From the NCBI GenBank assembly GCA_037447655.1, contig JBBHKE010000176.1, positions 124,001-188,000 of the forward strand: DNA of 64,000 nt. Direction: 5' to 3'. The DNA comes from Zygnema cylindricum. Its lineage: Eukaryota; Streptophyta; Zygnematophyceae; Zygnematales; Zygnemataceae. The position numbers were made by a program, and so were the translations under genes. Position 1 is the stretch's first letter; each line of letters starts with the position of its first letter. A model generated the notes under the pieces. The model was not told the origin of the DNA. It saw only the letters and a program-made list of their open reading frames with translations, and ran no database searches. Positions 10,684-21,585 of the stretch are shown here, piece by piece.

Positions 10684-13121
10684 GTAAGCTTCCCCTACCA
10701 CATACTTCAGATTATCGAGCAAAGGATCTTCTCGGCCTTATCTACTCGGATGTATCGGGACCAGCCAAAGTTCCTTCCCTTGGTGGCAGAAAATACCTTA
10801 TTACCTTCACTAATGAGTACTCACGTTACAGACGAGTGTACTTTATGAAGGAGAAGAGCGAGGTTTTCACACATTTCAAGCATTTTCGGATCTGGGCGGA
10901 AAAACTTCACAGGAAACAAATCCTTGCTTTGCAAACTGACAACTGTTGAGAGTATCTATCAAATGCCTTTGCTGAATACTTGAAAGAAAATGGAATTTCT
11001 CATGAGTTTACTATTTCTTACACTCCGGAACAGAATGGTGTGGCTGAAAGACTGAATATAACCTTGACTGAATGTGCTAAACTATGATAATGGATAAAGG
11101 TGTGGATCCAAAATTCTGGGGGTAAGCTTTTCTGTCTGCTTATTACATTAAAAATAGAATAGAAACCAGATCTGTAAAGGATAAAACACCTTATGAAATG
11201 TGGAAAAGAAGGAAGCCCAATGTCAATCACTTTAGAGTCTTTGGAAGTAAGTGTTTTATGTTGGATAATCTTCCAAATTGGAAATTAAGTCTGAAATCTG
11301 TACCAGAGATACTTTTGGGCTATGATGATGAATCTGTAGGTTATAGAGTGTATAATCCTCGGAAAAATTCGATTTAAATTGCTAGGAATGTCTAGATCAA
11401 AGAAGAGAGTCAATCTGTCGATGTTTTTAGCATGAATGAGGTGGAAAAGGCCGAAAAACTGCAAGAATATATCATCCTTGAGCAGATTCCCTTCAAGCAA
11501 TCAGCGACTTCTTCCCCTACATCTGGACTGCCAGATCCACCTACTAATGCAACGGCTTTTGGTCCTCCTCCTCCTCCTCCTCCACCACCAAGATTGCGTC
11601 GGGGACCAACAGTTCTCGCTTCAGATTTTCCGAGGGGAAGAAGACAAAGCAACCGACTGAGAGGTGACCGAGTGGATCATGCTTATTCTACAAGTACAGG
11701 AGAGACTCTTACCATTCAAGAAGCCTTCTCAGTTCCAAAAAAAGATCTATGGATTGCTGCTGCAAATGACGAGATAAAGTCAATCATGGAGGCTCAAACT
11801 TGGGAGTTTGTGGAACTTCCACCGGATAGGAAAGCGATTGGTTGTAAGTGGGTATTCAGGTTAAAACTGAATCCGGATAACACGATTGAGAGATAAAAGG
11901 CAAGGCTTGTTGCTAAGGGTTATAGTCAAATAAAAGAAAAGAAAATCTGGTTTGTAAACTGTTGAAGTCCCTTAATGGTCTAAGGCAGGCTCCACTTCAG
12001 TCGAACTTGAAACTGGATGAATTTCTGACAAATCTTGGCTTTACTAGAATCAGTTCAGATCATTCTGTTTATATTATGGAAGGGGAAGATAGAGTGATAT
12101 ATATTGTTGTTTACGTTGATGATTTGCTGCTGCTAAGCAAATCAATTAAAGAATATAACAAAATAAAAACAGCTTTGAATTCTCGGTTCGATATGAAAGA
12201 TTTAGGGGAGGCTAAGTATGTTTTGGGAATTCAAGTAGAAAGGGATAGTAAACAGAAAATAATTGATTTGGCATAGAAGGAAGCCATTGGGAATATGCTT
12301 GAAAGGTTTGGCATGTCAGAGGCAAAAGGGAGTGCTACTCTAATGGAGTTTAGACAGAAAATAGAGGGGAAGGAATCAGATGTTGGGATTGTGATTGATG
12401 ACTCTTTGGAGTCAGGGGAGGCAAATTCTATGTCCTCCATTCCTTACAGGTAGATTGTGGGAAGCCTTATCTACTTTATGAATTGTACCCGTCCGGAAAT
12501 TGCAACAGCTATAGGAGCCTTAAGCCGAAGTCTGCAAAATCCCAAGAAGCCAGACTGGGGGGCAGCAAAAAGAGTTCTTCGATATCTTGCTGGAACTCGA
12601 AACCTTCCACTCTCTCTCAGTGGAGAGGAAGTGAAAATTTAGACATCGAACGATGCAAGCTATGGGGATATGCCAAGGCGACGCTCTACCACCGAATATA
12701 TTTCGAAGATTGGAAGTGGCACATGCTGTTGGAGCAGCAAACTTCAGAAGGTGACAGCTCAGTCTACTATGGAGGTTGAGTAAATGGCGGTCAGCTCAGC
12801 TGTCAAGGAGGTACTTTGGGTGAAGTCTCTCCTCCAAAAGGCTTTATTTATGCAATCAGGACCTTAGATAGTGTGGTGTGACAATCAGGCTGCTATTGCT
12901 ATTGCATCTAACCCTAGCCATCACTTTAAGAGCAAACACATTGATATCGATCTACACTTTGTGAGAGAGAAGGTTATGGGAAGAATTTTGAAACTCAGTT
13001 ATTTACCAGATGAGCAGATGGTGGCTGACATGATGACTAAACCCTTACTTGGACCCAAATTAAAGTTTTGCTGAGAGGCATGTGGCTTAAGTGGCTAGCA
13101 GAGTCTAAAGCTTTAGGGGAG
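10684..13121 (+). pseudogene. Copia element B1 pol fragment: integrase, RT, RNase H
   Basis: It begins mid-gene with a 'LPLPHTSDYRAKDLLG' segment and the first integrase Asp motif ('LIYSDVSGP', about 10735-10765). The second Asp motif near 10938 reads T-D-N-C-stop instead of D-N-G-G. The GRKP-like 'KRRKPNVNHFRVFGSK' core is frameshifted, then a proline-rich linker (about 11555-11595) leads into RT with 'YVDDLLLLS' at about 12112. About 195 bp of RT, including the first catalytic Asp motif, is missing at about 11931 compared with B2. RNase H follows (12457-13070). It ends in a polypurine tract before an LTR start at 13122. Confidence 0.88.
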
Positions 13122-13172
13122 TGTTGTTTTGGAAAGCTTTAGTCCTCTCTATGCCTCGAGTGTGAGGGAGAG
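13122..13172 (+). repeat. First ~51 bp of a family-B LTR, truncated
   Basis: It starts TGTTGTTTTGG after AGGGGAG and matches the start of the complete family-B LTR at 18375. It is cut off at GAGGGAGAGA, and the next base belongs to the second copy of family-A LTR sequence. This is the junction of the ~5.0-kb tandem unit. Confidence 0.8.
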
Positions 13173-13652
13173 ACCACCCTAAGTCTATATACTTGTTGTA
13201 GTCACACAGACTTAGGCAGCCATGGCTGTCTTCACACAGTCAAGTAGACACACTAAGGAAGAACACAGATGTGCCTCTAAAAAAATGAATTTGTGACCCG
13301 ACCAGGATTTGATCCTGGTCCCTACACAGTCACCGCTGATCAAATAGTCGTCGGTCTTATACGTTGGATCTTGATGAAACACTACATGTATTGGGTGTGA
13401 TCCGTATTTAAAAACAGTACCGATCTACATACTCCATTTAACTGATTACAAAACGAAACGAAAAGACATTGAATTTATAGGGACGTAATTAGTTGTCGAC
13501 TTCAAATCGGACGGCGCACTATGGAGAAGATGCGCTAGAGTGGTCATTCACGGTTTGTAGGCTAACGTCGGCAGATGACACGTGGCAAGCCATGAGTGGA
13601 GGGCGGACATTGCAAGAAGAGCGACTATAGCTCAGGAACAGAAGCTCTCGAA
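13173..13652 (+). repeat. Second copy of the family-A LTR segment
   Basis: It is essentially identical to 8157-8636, displaced by 5016 bases. It lacks the first ~36 bases of the LTR because the upstream flank is family-B LTR sequence. It contains the same palindrome and runs into the same truncated protease region. Confidence 0.9.
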
Positions 13653-15697
13653 TAAGGTTGGATCATTGACTTAGGTGCCTCTATCCATATGTGTAGAGAG
13701 AAACATATGTTTACCAAAATAAGAAAGATCCCTATTGTAGAGATAGAGTATAAGGATGGGAGAATAGTGACCACTAGGTTAGTGGGAACTATGGATCTAA
13801 AAGTCTTAGTTGAAGGTAAGACATCCATAGTCACTTTCCCCGATGATCTTTTTATTCCAGAGTTGAACAAGAATCTTATCTCTACCTTGGTCTTAGATGA
13901 TAACGGTTTTGAGAATAGTACTAAGAAAGGAGTATTTGTTCCTAGCTATGAGAATGAAGTATATTTCACAGCTGAAAAAGGTAGCCAAAGAATATTTAGG
14001 CTGAATTTGAGTAATGGAAAGACGGGGACAATGCCAGTGTAAGTGATTTGATAATTTGGCATAAAAGGTTCGGGCATGTTCATCTAGATAGATTGAAAAA
14101 AATGAAAAAAATGGGAGTAGTTGAGAGAATTCATTTTGGAGATAATGAGACCTTAGATGACGTGCTCAAGGTAAGGCCCACACATTACCTTTCCCAAAAA
14201 ACCGCAACCTATAAAGGTGAAAAGGTCTTAGATCAAATTCATACAAACATATGGGGACCGGCCAAAGTGCTGTCGGTTGGAGGGAAAAGATTTATGCTTA
14301 CTATTATTGATGATTGGCCTAGGTATTTTAGAGGTTATTTCTTGAAAAATAAATCTGAGGCACCGGTATATTTTAAAGAGTAAAAATCGTGGAGTGAGAA
14401 GCTTCATGAGATACCTATAAAAAGAGTGAGGATTGATAATGGGGGGGAATACACCTCTAATCAGTTTGAGGATTTTTTGAAAGAGGAAGGGGTTCAACAC
14501 CAAAAGACTATTCCAAAAATCCGGAACTAAACAGTGTAGCGGAGAGACTAAAACGGACATTAAGTGATAGTGCCCGTAGTATGCTATCGGATAAAAAGAT
14601 TAGAAAACGCTTTTGGGCAGAAGCTATAAACTGTGTTAATTACCTTAAGAATAGAGTCCTTACCTCGGCAGTGAAAGGTCAAACACCTTATGAAAGATAC
14701 ACCGGGAGAAAACCGGATATCTCACACTTAAAGGTGTTCGAAAGTCAAGTTTTTAGTCTAAACGCAGAAAAATATGATTGGAAGTTAGATGCAAAGGGAG
14801 AGCTGGGTTACTTACTTGGATATGATTAAAATGTAAAGGGATATATATATTTTATGATCTCGAGAAAGAAGATATCATCATTATAAAACACTTAGTAGTT
14901 ATGGATGAAGGAAAGTCACTAGATCCCTTTAAATATGCTAAACTAGTCAGAATTAGAATCGAATGCGAAAGTGAGTTAGATTCAAATTCTTTTAACCGAA
15001 CTTTGGTTCAGCTAGACTTTGCAGATGAAGAGAAAAATCTGACCGAGAATGACTCTCTCTTGGAGCCACATTTTCCAGTTCAAACCGAGGAAGAGAACAA
15101 GGAAAGACCGGAAATGGATGATCAACGACCGGAGATGGACTCCACGGGTAGGGGAGAAGTTGAAGTCATTCAGAGAAATCCGAGATTACCCACCATTCAA
15201 CTTTGAATTTGAAGGAGGGAGGAGAAGCAACAAGAGACTTCAAGAAAGACAAGTGAATAATAAGGTAAGTAAGATGTCAAATTTAAGTGAACCCCGAAAT
15301 CATTCGGAAACAATTAATAGCCCGAAACGGAGTAGATGAATGATACCCATTAATGATGAGATGGCTTCCATTATAGAAGCAAACACATGGGAGCTTGTGG
15401 ACTATCTCCTGAACACAAAGTCGATTCGATGGAAAAGGGTGTTTAAGTTGAAACTCAACCCACATAACACTATCGAGCAGTAGAAGTCTAGATTAGTGGC
15501 TAAATGATTCACACAGAGGGAAGGGATTGATTATTATGAGACTTTCGCTCCGGTTGTTGGATTTTCCTCCGTCCGAATTCTACTTAGTCTGGCAACAGCG
15601 GAAGACATGGAAGTGCACTAAAATGGACATCAAAACGACTTTATAACACGGATAATTGGAAGAAAATATCTTCATGCAACAGTCGGAGGGGTTTTTG
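13653..15697 (+). pseudogene. Copia element A3 pol fragment (near-identical copy of A2)
   Basis: It has the same domain series as 8637-10683: protease end with D-L-G, pre-integrase, integrase with the Asp-to-Asn change, linker, RT start, then a switch to family B at the same base. Differences from A2 are few. They include a small deletion near 14027, a two-base difference near 14083 (CATCTAGATAG against CATAGATAG) and scattered substitutions. Shared inactivating changes show that A2 and A3 were copied after the family had already decayed. Confidence 0.9.
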
Positions 15698-18374
15698 GTA
15701 AGCTTCCCCTACCACATACTTCAGATTATCGAGCAAAGGATCTTCTCGGCCTTATCTACTCGGATGTATCGGGACCAGCCAAAGTTCCTTCCCTTGGTGG
15801 CAGAAAATACCTTATTACCTTCACTAATGAGTACTCACGTTACAGACGAGTGTACTTTATGAAGGAGAAGAGCGAGGTTTTCACACATTTCAAGCATTTT
15901 CGGATCTGGGCGGAAAAACTTCACAGGAAACAAATCCTTGCTTTGCAAACTGACAACTGTTGAGAGTATCTATCAAATGCCTTTGATGAATACTTGAAAG
16001 AAAATGGAATTTCTCATGAGTTTACTATTCCTTACACTCCGGAACAGAATGGTGTGGCTAAAAGACTGAATATAACCTTGACTGAATGTGCTAAACTATG
16101 ATGATGGATAAAGGTGTGGATCCAAAATTCTGGGGGTAAGCTTTTCTGTCTGCTTATTACATTAAAAATAGAATAGAAACCAGATATGTAAAGGATAAAA
16201 CACCTTATGAAATGTGGAAAAGAAGGAAGCCCAATGTCAATCACTTTAGAGTCTTTGGAAGTAAATGTTTTATGTTGGATAATCTTCCAAATTGGAAATT
16301 AAGTCTGAAATCCGTACCTGGGATATTATTGGGCTATGATGATAAATCTGTAAGATATAGAGTGTATAATCCTCAAAAAATACAATTCAAATAACTAAGA
16401 ATGTTCAAATTAAGGAAGAAAGTCAATTTGTCGATGTTTTTAGCATGAATGAGGCGGAAAAGACAGAAAAACTGCAGAAATAAGTCATCCTTGAGCAAAT
16501 TCCCTTCAAGCAATCGGCGATTTCTTCCTCTACATCTGGATTGCCACATGTTTTAGGGTTTTCTGATCCACTTGCTTTTGCAACTGCTACCGGACCACCT
16601 CCTCCTCCTTCTCATCCCCCTTCTCCAAGACTGCGCCGGGGACGAACAGTTCCCGCTTCAAATTTTCCTGGGGGAAGAAGACAAAGCAGCCGGCTGAGAG
16701 GTGACCGAGTGGATCATGCTTGTTCTGCAATCACAGGGGAGCCTCTTGCCATTTAAGAAGCCTTTTGCGTTCCTTAAAAAGATCTATGGAATGTTGCGGC
16801 AAATGACGAGATAAAGTCAATCATGGAGGCTCAAATTAGGAGCTTATGGAACTTCCACCGGATCGCAAAGCGATTGGTTGTAAGTGGGTATTCAAGTTAA
16901 AACAGAATCCAGATAATACCATTGAGAGATATAAGGCCAAGCTTGTTGTAAAGGGGTATAGCCAGAATGAGGGCATTGATTATGAAGAGACTTTCGCACC
17001 TGTAGTGCGTTTTCCTACTGTTACGATTCTCTTATCTCTAGCAGCAATAGAGGATATGGAGTTGCATCAAATGGATGTGAAGACCGCCTTGTTGCAGGGG
17101 GATTTAGAGGAAGTTATATATATGAAGCAACCAGAGAGGTATGCAGAAAAAGGGAAAAAAATATGGTCTGTAAATTGTTGAAGTCCCTTTATGGTCTAAA
17201 GCACGCTCCACAACAGTGGAATCTTAAATTGGATGATTTTTTGACAAATCTGAGCTTTACTAGAATCAATTTAGATCAATCAATTTATGTAATGGAATGA
17301 GAAGATGGAGTGATATATATTACTGTTTATGTTGATTCTTTGTTGTTGCTGAGCAAATCCATTAATGAAATTAACAAAATAAAAACAACTCTAAATTCCC
17401 GGTTTGAAATGAAAGATTTAGGGGAGGCTAGATTTTGGGAATTCAGGTAGAGACGGATAGAAAACAAAGACTAATTCATTTGACACATAGTGAAGCCATT
17501 GGGAACATACTTGAAAGGTTCGGCATGTCAGAGGCAAAGGAAAGTGCTACTCCCATGGAGTTCAGACAAAAAAAAGGGGAAGGAATCAGATGGTGGGGTT
17601 GTGATTGATCTCTTTGGAGTCGGGGGAGACAGATTCTATGTGCTCCATTCCTTAGAGGCACATTTTCGGAAGCCTTATCTACTTCATGAATTGTACCCGT
17701 CTGGATATTGGAGCAGCTAATGGAGCCTTATGCCGAAGTTTGTAAAATCCAAAGAAGTTAGACTGGGAGGCAGCAAAGAGAGTTTTTTCATATCTTGCTG
17801 GAACTCGAAACCTCCGACTCTCTCTCGGTGGAGAGGATGTGAAAATTCAGACATGGAGCGATGGGAGCTATAGAGATATGCCAAGCCAACGCTCTACCAC
17901 CGGATATATTCTAAATATTGGAAGTGGGACATGCTGTTGGAGCAACAAACTTCAAAAGGTGACAGCTCAGTCTACTATGGAGGCTAAGTACATGGGCAAG
18001 TTCAACTCTCAAGGAGGTACTTTGGGTCAAGTCTCTCTTTGAAGAGCTTTAATTTATGCAGTCAATACCTCGGTGTGAGAATCAAGCAGCTATTGCTATT
18101 CCATCTAACCCTAGCCATCACTTTAACAGCAAACACATTAATATCAAACTACACTTTGAGAGAGAGAAGGTTATGGGAAGAGTTCTGAAACTCAGCTATT
18201 TACCTGATGAGAAAATGGTTGCTACCATGATAACTAAACCCTTGTCTACAGCTATTTACCTGATGAGAAAATGGTTGCTACCATGATAACTAAACCCTTG
18301 TCTGCACCTAAATTAAATTTTTGCAGAGAGGCGTATGGCTCAAGTGGCTAGCAAAGTCTAAAGCTTTGGGGGAA
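15698..18374 (+). pseudogene. Copia element B2 pol fragment: integrase, RT, RNase H
   Basis: The first ~280 bases are nearly identical to B1. After about 15975 (B1 10962) differences become much denser. It keeps the RT segment that B1 lost ('VFKLKQNPDNT' near 16890, 'MDVKTALLQGDLEEVIYM' near 17070), but the catalytic motif is Y-V-D-S instead of Y-V-D-D near 17330. There are stops and frameshifts throughout. RNase H runs 17690-18300 ('WSDGSYRD', 'QSTMEAKYM'). A 56-bp direct duplication at 18194-18249/18250-18305 disrupts the C-terminus. The polypurine tract is AGCTTTGGGGGAA before the LTR. Confidence 0.88.
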
Positions 18375-18854
18375 TGTTGTTTTGGAAAGCTTTAGTCCTC
18401 TCTATGCCTCGAGTGTGAGGGAGAGAGAGTTTCACGACTTAGCATATGTTTGGTTGTAAGTTCCGTTCATTACAAACCATAATTGATATTATATTAGCTC
18501 GGTAAGGAGTACACTTGTGTATACACTCCCAAGACACACGTCACCACAAGAAAGAAGACACTCCAAAATATCCGTTTGTTGGTGCATAGATACACTTGAG
18601 GACGAAATGGCACATGGAGATTTATCTACATGCCGAATCTGATATATACGCGGCGGACGGAAACCGCCAAAAAATGCTGGTCCGTGTGAACCACATACAC
18701 GAGAATAACGTAGCATATAGAATCGTACTCCTTTGTAAATATTTGGTTCAACAGATTTTTGTCTTTGTGTGGTTAGCTGATTAGTGTAGGATTGTTTTTG
18801 TATAACGTACCTTGTTAGGTTCGATTATTAAATGTGTTAGGTAGTTATTCAACA
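18375..18854 (+). repeat. Complete family-B LTR (~480 bp)
   Basis: It starts TGTTG after the polypurine tract and ends CAACA at 18850-18854, giving matching inverted TGTTG/CAACA ends. The next bases, GTTGGTATGCC, resemble the TGGTATCAGAGC primer-binding site (initiator Met tRNA) of plant copia elements. It therefore acts as the 3' LTR of B2 and the 5' LTR of the following gag start. Confidence 0.75.
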
Positions 18855-19236
18855 GTTGGTATGCCTCCGTACGTTTAACAGCATAGGCTTTGGTGTATAT
18901 GAGTAGGACAATTTTGTAGGAATGAACACTTTGTAGTCAAAAACTATACAACCTGTTTTTTGCATTTGCATCTGTGATACATTTGCAGAGCTATTGTGTC
19001 TTTGGTTTGTGTTTTATCAATTGTTGAAGTTGATGTATTTCAGACCGTTTTTTGTGAAAGTTTCTTGCTCGGTTTGGTTCTTAGATGACTACACCAGCAT
19101 CCTCATCGTCTTCGGTTCCGGCTGTTGTCATTGAAGTTGATGTATTTCAGACCGATTTTTGTGAAAGTTTTTTGCTTAGTTTGGTTCGGAGATGACTACA
19201 CCAGCATCCTCATCGTCTTCGGTTCCAGTTGTTTTC
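18855..19236 (+). pseudogene. Family-B leader and gag start, with a 107-bp direct duplication
   Basis: A leader follows the primer-binding site. An ATG at 19084 opens a gag-like N-terminus rich in Ser ('MTTPASSSSSVPAVV'), typical of copia gag starts. The block TTGAAGTTGATGTATTTCAG...CGGTTCC (from about 19023) is repeated from about 19130 with the same ATG (second at 19191). The reading ends near 19236, where minus-strand family-D sequence begins. Confidence 0.65.
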
Positions 19237-21110
19237 TTATAACAACAGAGAATAAGGAATAGTTAGCTGACGTGAGAATTCCATGCAATTTTAAGAATTT
19301 TGTAAACTCATTAGAAATGTACTCCTCTCTATTATCAGATCTGAATCATGCTATCTTTCTCTCATGCAGATTTTCAACCCAAGCCTTATACTATTTAAAT
19401 TTTGCAAAGACTGCATCCTTACTTTTCAAAACATAAATTGTAGTAAATCTACTATAGTCATCTGTAAAGGTAAGCATAAACTTAACACCTCATACATATG
19501 AGTATCTAGATGGCCCTCATACATCTGAATAAATTAGTTCTAGCACCTTGCTATTTCTATGATCAGTTTGCGAAGGGAAAGGCAACTTTTGAATTTTTCC
19601 CATTGCACAACCATCACATACATTTGATGTTGGTTTGTGACTAATAATTACACCTTCCACCATTTTTTGATTTACCATCCTTTCTAATCTATCATAAATC
19701 ACATGTCCTAAATGTTTATGCCATAAATCAGAATCACTGATTACACTTGAGTACATAACATCATTGTCATTATCATTTGCAAGACTCAATCGATACAAAT
19801 TGTTTCCTCTATCATATCCCTCTACAGCTATTTTCCCATTCTTCCTCACTTTTTTCTTTCCATTTTCAGATATAGTTTTAAAACCGTTATTTTCTACCAC
19901 TGACGTAGAGAAAAAGTTTCTTTTAAAAGCTGAGACATGCAACACATCTTCCAAGACCTTTTTCACAAGTTTTCCCTCGACGTTCAACATAAGTGACACC
20001 TTCCCCTTCGCTTTCGACTCAACAAAGGTATCATCACTAAAAAAAAAATTGATGGGTGAAATAGATTGAATACTCTCAAACAGATGGTGACTGCGGCACA
20101 TGTGTAGATGCATCAAAGTCCATTATCCATTCGTCTTCCTCCACGCTTTCCATTGCTTGTGCAATCGCAAAGTATTTCTTTTCGTTGTTGATGGGAAAGT
20201 TGTTCACTTCCTCCTCCTTAGGTTTGTTGAAGACTGCGGTTCGTTGTCCACCTGATTGAGAAGGAACCCGGTTTTCGTCCCTGCCAGAGCAAAAATTTCC
20301 TATAGCTTTCGCTCTCTTGTAGGTATTACACAGTCTGAAAACATGGCCTTTTTCATCACAATAATAGCATGTCAAAGGTGACCTACTAGGACCACTACCT
20401 CTACCACTACCAATCTTAGAATATGAAAACTAGTTAGCTAGTGCCTGAACAGACTTACTAGTACCTCTTTGTGAAATCTGGTAAGCTTTCTTCGCTCAAA
20501 ATATGCTGAATGGTTAATGCAATGTTCCGCTGACGTTGTAGAAGAGCCCTTAGCTTGTTCATGGCACCGTTATACTCATCATGTAAAGTTCTCATTAGCA
20601 ACATAGCCTGCTGAGGTGGTGAAAAGTTCTCACCTGCACTTGGAGTCTGCAGAAATAACCTTTTCATTGTATGACAGTGACTTGACATACTACCCCCATA
20701 ATATCTAAATTCAAAAATCTTTGCTGCTATATTAGTCTAAACAGTGAAATCTAGTTGAATATACATAGCATGTACACTAAACCTGATTTGAGAAACCTTT
20801 TTCATCTTAAGGTAAGACATCTCATTAGCACTTCCATCCACAATGGATGACAAGTCCCTCTCTTCAAAATAGAAGCTCAGCATATCTTCACAATTTGGGC
20901 GACGGGCCCATAACCTATTGAAGGTTATAGGTATATTGACTCGGCTCCGGTCCACTTGCACTTTGAGTCACAGTTGCACCAGCTAGGATATTCGTCCCTA
21001 GAGGAGCAAATGGAGCACCAAGGCCAATAGGAGCACTTGCAGCAAGAGCTGAGCCATTATCAGACACGTTAGCAGAAGCAAACCCAAATAGGGATACCTA
21101 TCAGACTAGA
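19237..21110 (-). pseudogene. Copia family-D gag-protease-integrase fragment
   Basis: Read leftward on the minus strand it gives, in order: gag N-terminal region (about 21060-20930); 'MLSFYFEERDLSSIVDG' (about 20890-20840); gag core 'AMLLMRTLHDEYNGAMNKL' (about 20610-20550); a CCHC zinc knuckle C-Y-Y-C-D-E-K-G-H-V-F-R-L-C (20369-20328); a protease motif with D-F-D in place of D-S-G (about 20135); pre-integrase with WHKHLGHV and VCDGC zinc-binding residues (19720-19600); and the start of integrase to about 19240. Stops near 19515 and 19410 and frameshifts in gag kill it. RT and RNase H are absent. Confidence 0.88.
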
Positions 21111-21585
21111 TCAATTCTGTAAGATATGTAACTACAAATGAAAGAGGTCTCTCAACCAGACAAACATATATCACAAGCAAATCAAGGACAATAGAACACA
21201 ACACACCTTAAAATGCACTTAGTGCTCTCATTTCCTTAACTCTGTAGAATGTACATTCTTAATTGAACTAAATACTCTAAAGATCTTCAAAACATCTAAA
21301 ACGTATGTACAGGGTTCATCTAAAAATCTCCTGACAAATTTCTAAGTGTTTGGACCAGAATTGTCTAGTCACAATATCTATACCCTAAAATCCGAGAGAT
21401 ACCTTTCACGTCTACATTCATTGGCAGCGTTACACACTTATTTACTCAAAGATAACTACTTGAGTAGATACTACAAAAATCCACACTAAATCTGGCTAAT
21501 CTTGAACTGTTGGTAGTCCAAAAATATTTCAAGTCTTAGACTCAAATTTCTAAGACTTACTAAAGCTTACTTTTCAATAAAACTA
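21111..21585. other. Unassigned stretch between element D and satellite array 2
   Basis: No open frame of note. By position it could be the leader and 5' LTR of the minus-strand element D, but no second LTR copy is present in the window to confirm this, and I see no clear TG...CA boundary. It runs into satellite DNA at about 21586. Confidence 0.35.
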
